From VAZQ01 sp036522235 (GTDB taxonomy: Bacteria > Pseudomonadota > Alphaproteobacteria > Rhizobiales > Xanthobacteraceae), in NCBI GenBank assembly GCA_036522235.1, contig DATDGG010000130.1, positions 1 through 22,096 of the forward strand: DNA of 22,096 nt. The letters are read 5' to 3'. Shown here in pieces: positions 21,917 to 22,096 of the stretch; position 1 is the stretch's first letter, and each line of letters opens with the position of its first letter. Below the pieces are notes generated by a model. It did no database searches, was not told where the DNA came from, and saw only the letters and a program-made list of their open reading frames with translations. The translations under genes and the position numbers were made by a program.

Positions 21917-22050
21917 AGCGAATTTGTTGTAGGTACCGAGGTGCGCGTCGCGCGGAGCGCTCAGCGACAGCGTGTTGTAGTCAGGACTGTTTCGCGCCTC
22001 AAAACGGCCCGCATTTTTCCAAACTATCCCCAAATCACCTAGGTCTCGTG

Positions 22051-22096
22051 TTTACTAATTAGACGCCGATGCGGCTGCTTTACTAATTAGACGCCG
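22051..22096. repeat. 28-bp-period direct repeat running off the window end
   Basis: TTTACTAATTAGACGCCG occurs at 22051-22068 and without mismatch at 22079-22096, with GATGCGGCTGC-like spacer sequence between, giving a period of 28. Each copy holds the palindrome CTAATTAG (22055-22062 and 22083-22090). The second copy ends exactly at the last base of the window, so the number of units is unknown. The 10-nt spacer is too short for a CRISPR array. Confidence 0.75.

Larger units (their letters stand above)
21653..22096. other. Terminal region without a convincing gene
   Basis: These 444 bases hold the upstream region of the oxidoreductase gene and then less GC-rich DNA toward the window edge. 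Open frames on both strands (21675-21887 minus, 21805-22062 plus) give proteins with no recognisable family. The plus frame has GGAG 8 nt before its ATG, but its Cys/Arg-rich composition is unlike the other genes here. Two CTGAA-n-TTCAG dyads occur (21685-21695, 21905-21914 region), and a 28-bp-period repeat begins at 22051. No RNA gene was seen. Confidence 0.5.

Noticed and set aside
21805..22062. 85-codon plus-strand frame with GGAG 8 nt before the ATG
   Set aside because: The ribosome-binding match is fair, but no homology is recognised, the composition is odd (many Cys and Arg), and the stop lies in the terminal repeat. It is undecided rather than disproved, so not annotated as a gene.
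22051..22096. Possible start of a CRISPR array
   Set aside because: The 18-bp repeats are separated by only 10 bp, too short for spacers, and no cas gene is present.

Overview
The window reads as chromosomal DNA from a GC-rich alphaproteobacterium of the order Rhizobiales, most like the Bradyrhizobium/Rhodopseudomonas/Pseudolabrys side. This rests on recalled protein style, not on a search: GlnE wording, a PleC/DivJ-type PAS histidine kinase, an EcsC-family protein, and two orphan periplasmic solute-binding proteins (one ABC-type with a Tat-like leader, one Bug/TctC-type) without transporter partners. No rRNA, tRNA, insertion sequence, integrase or CRISPR array was seen. Thirteen protein genes are supported, plus the 3' part of glnE. 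Several long open frames lie antisense to these genes and are treated as GC-driven shadows.

Layout. (1) 2-2392 (+): the last ~80% of glnE, with a 28-bp tandem duplication across its stop codon. (2) 2548-5745 (+): a tight three-gene set of di-heme peroxidase, small blue-copper protein and methyl-accepting chemotaxis protein, meeting the next cluster tail to tail at a hairpin terminator (5763-5805). (3) 11636-5838 (-): PAS sensor kinase, TfoX-N protein, a secreted protein of unknown function, and a secreted protein joining a carboxypeptidase-regulatory-like domain, a CXXCH haem domain and a Vgb-like beta-propeller. (4) 11991-12971 (+): orphan ABC solute-binding protein, convergent with (5) 13916-13074 (-): EcsC-family protein. 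(6) 16624-14135 (-): an 829-residue secreted propeller-like protein with a tail of eight ~29-residue four-cysteine repeats. (7) 17762-16782 (-): orphan Bug solute-binding protein, divergent from (8) 18113-18796 (+): a conserved NRYVG..GDFGK protein of unknown function; the gap between them carries four CTGACG words at exactly 11-bp steps. (9) 21652-18802 (-): a membrane-anchored ferredoxin/flavin oxidoreductase overlapping a secreted Sel1/ankyrin-repeat protein by 14 nt. (10) 21653-22096: no convincing gene, ending in a 28-bp-period repeat cut by the window edge.

The common theme is envelope and periplasmic redox and sensing: three c-type haem sites in two proteins, a type 1 copper protein, a Cys-rich secreted protein, an Fe-S/flavin enzyme at the membrane, one chemoreceptor and one sensor kinase. 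No established mobile or defence system is present. The points most worth checking are the peroxidase-cupredoxin-chemoreceptor set, the Cys-rich repeat protein, the permuted ferredoxin-flavoprotein, the haem/propeller protein with its secreted neighbour, and the 11-bp phased repeat.
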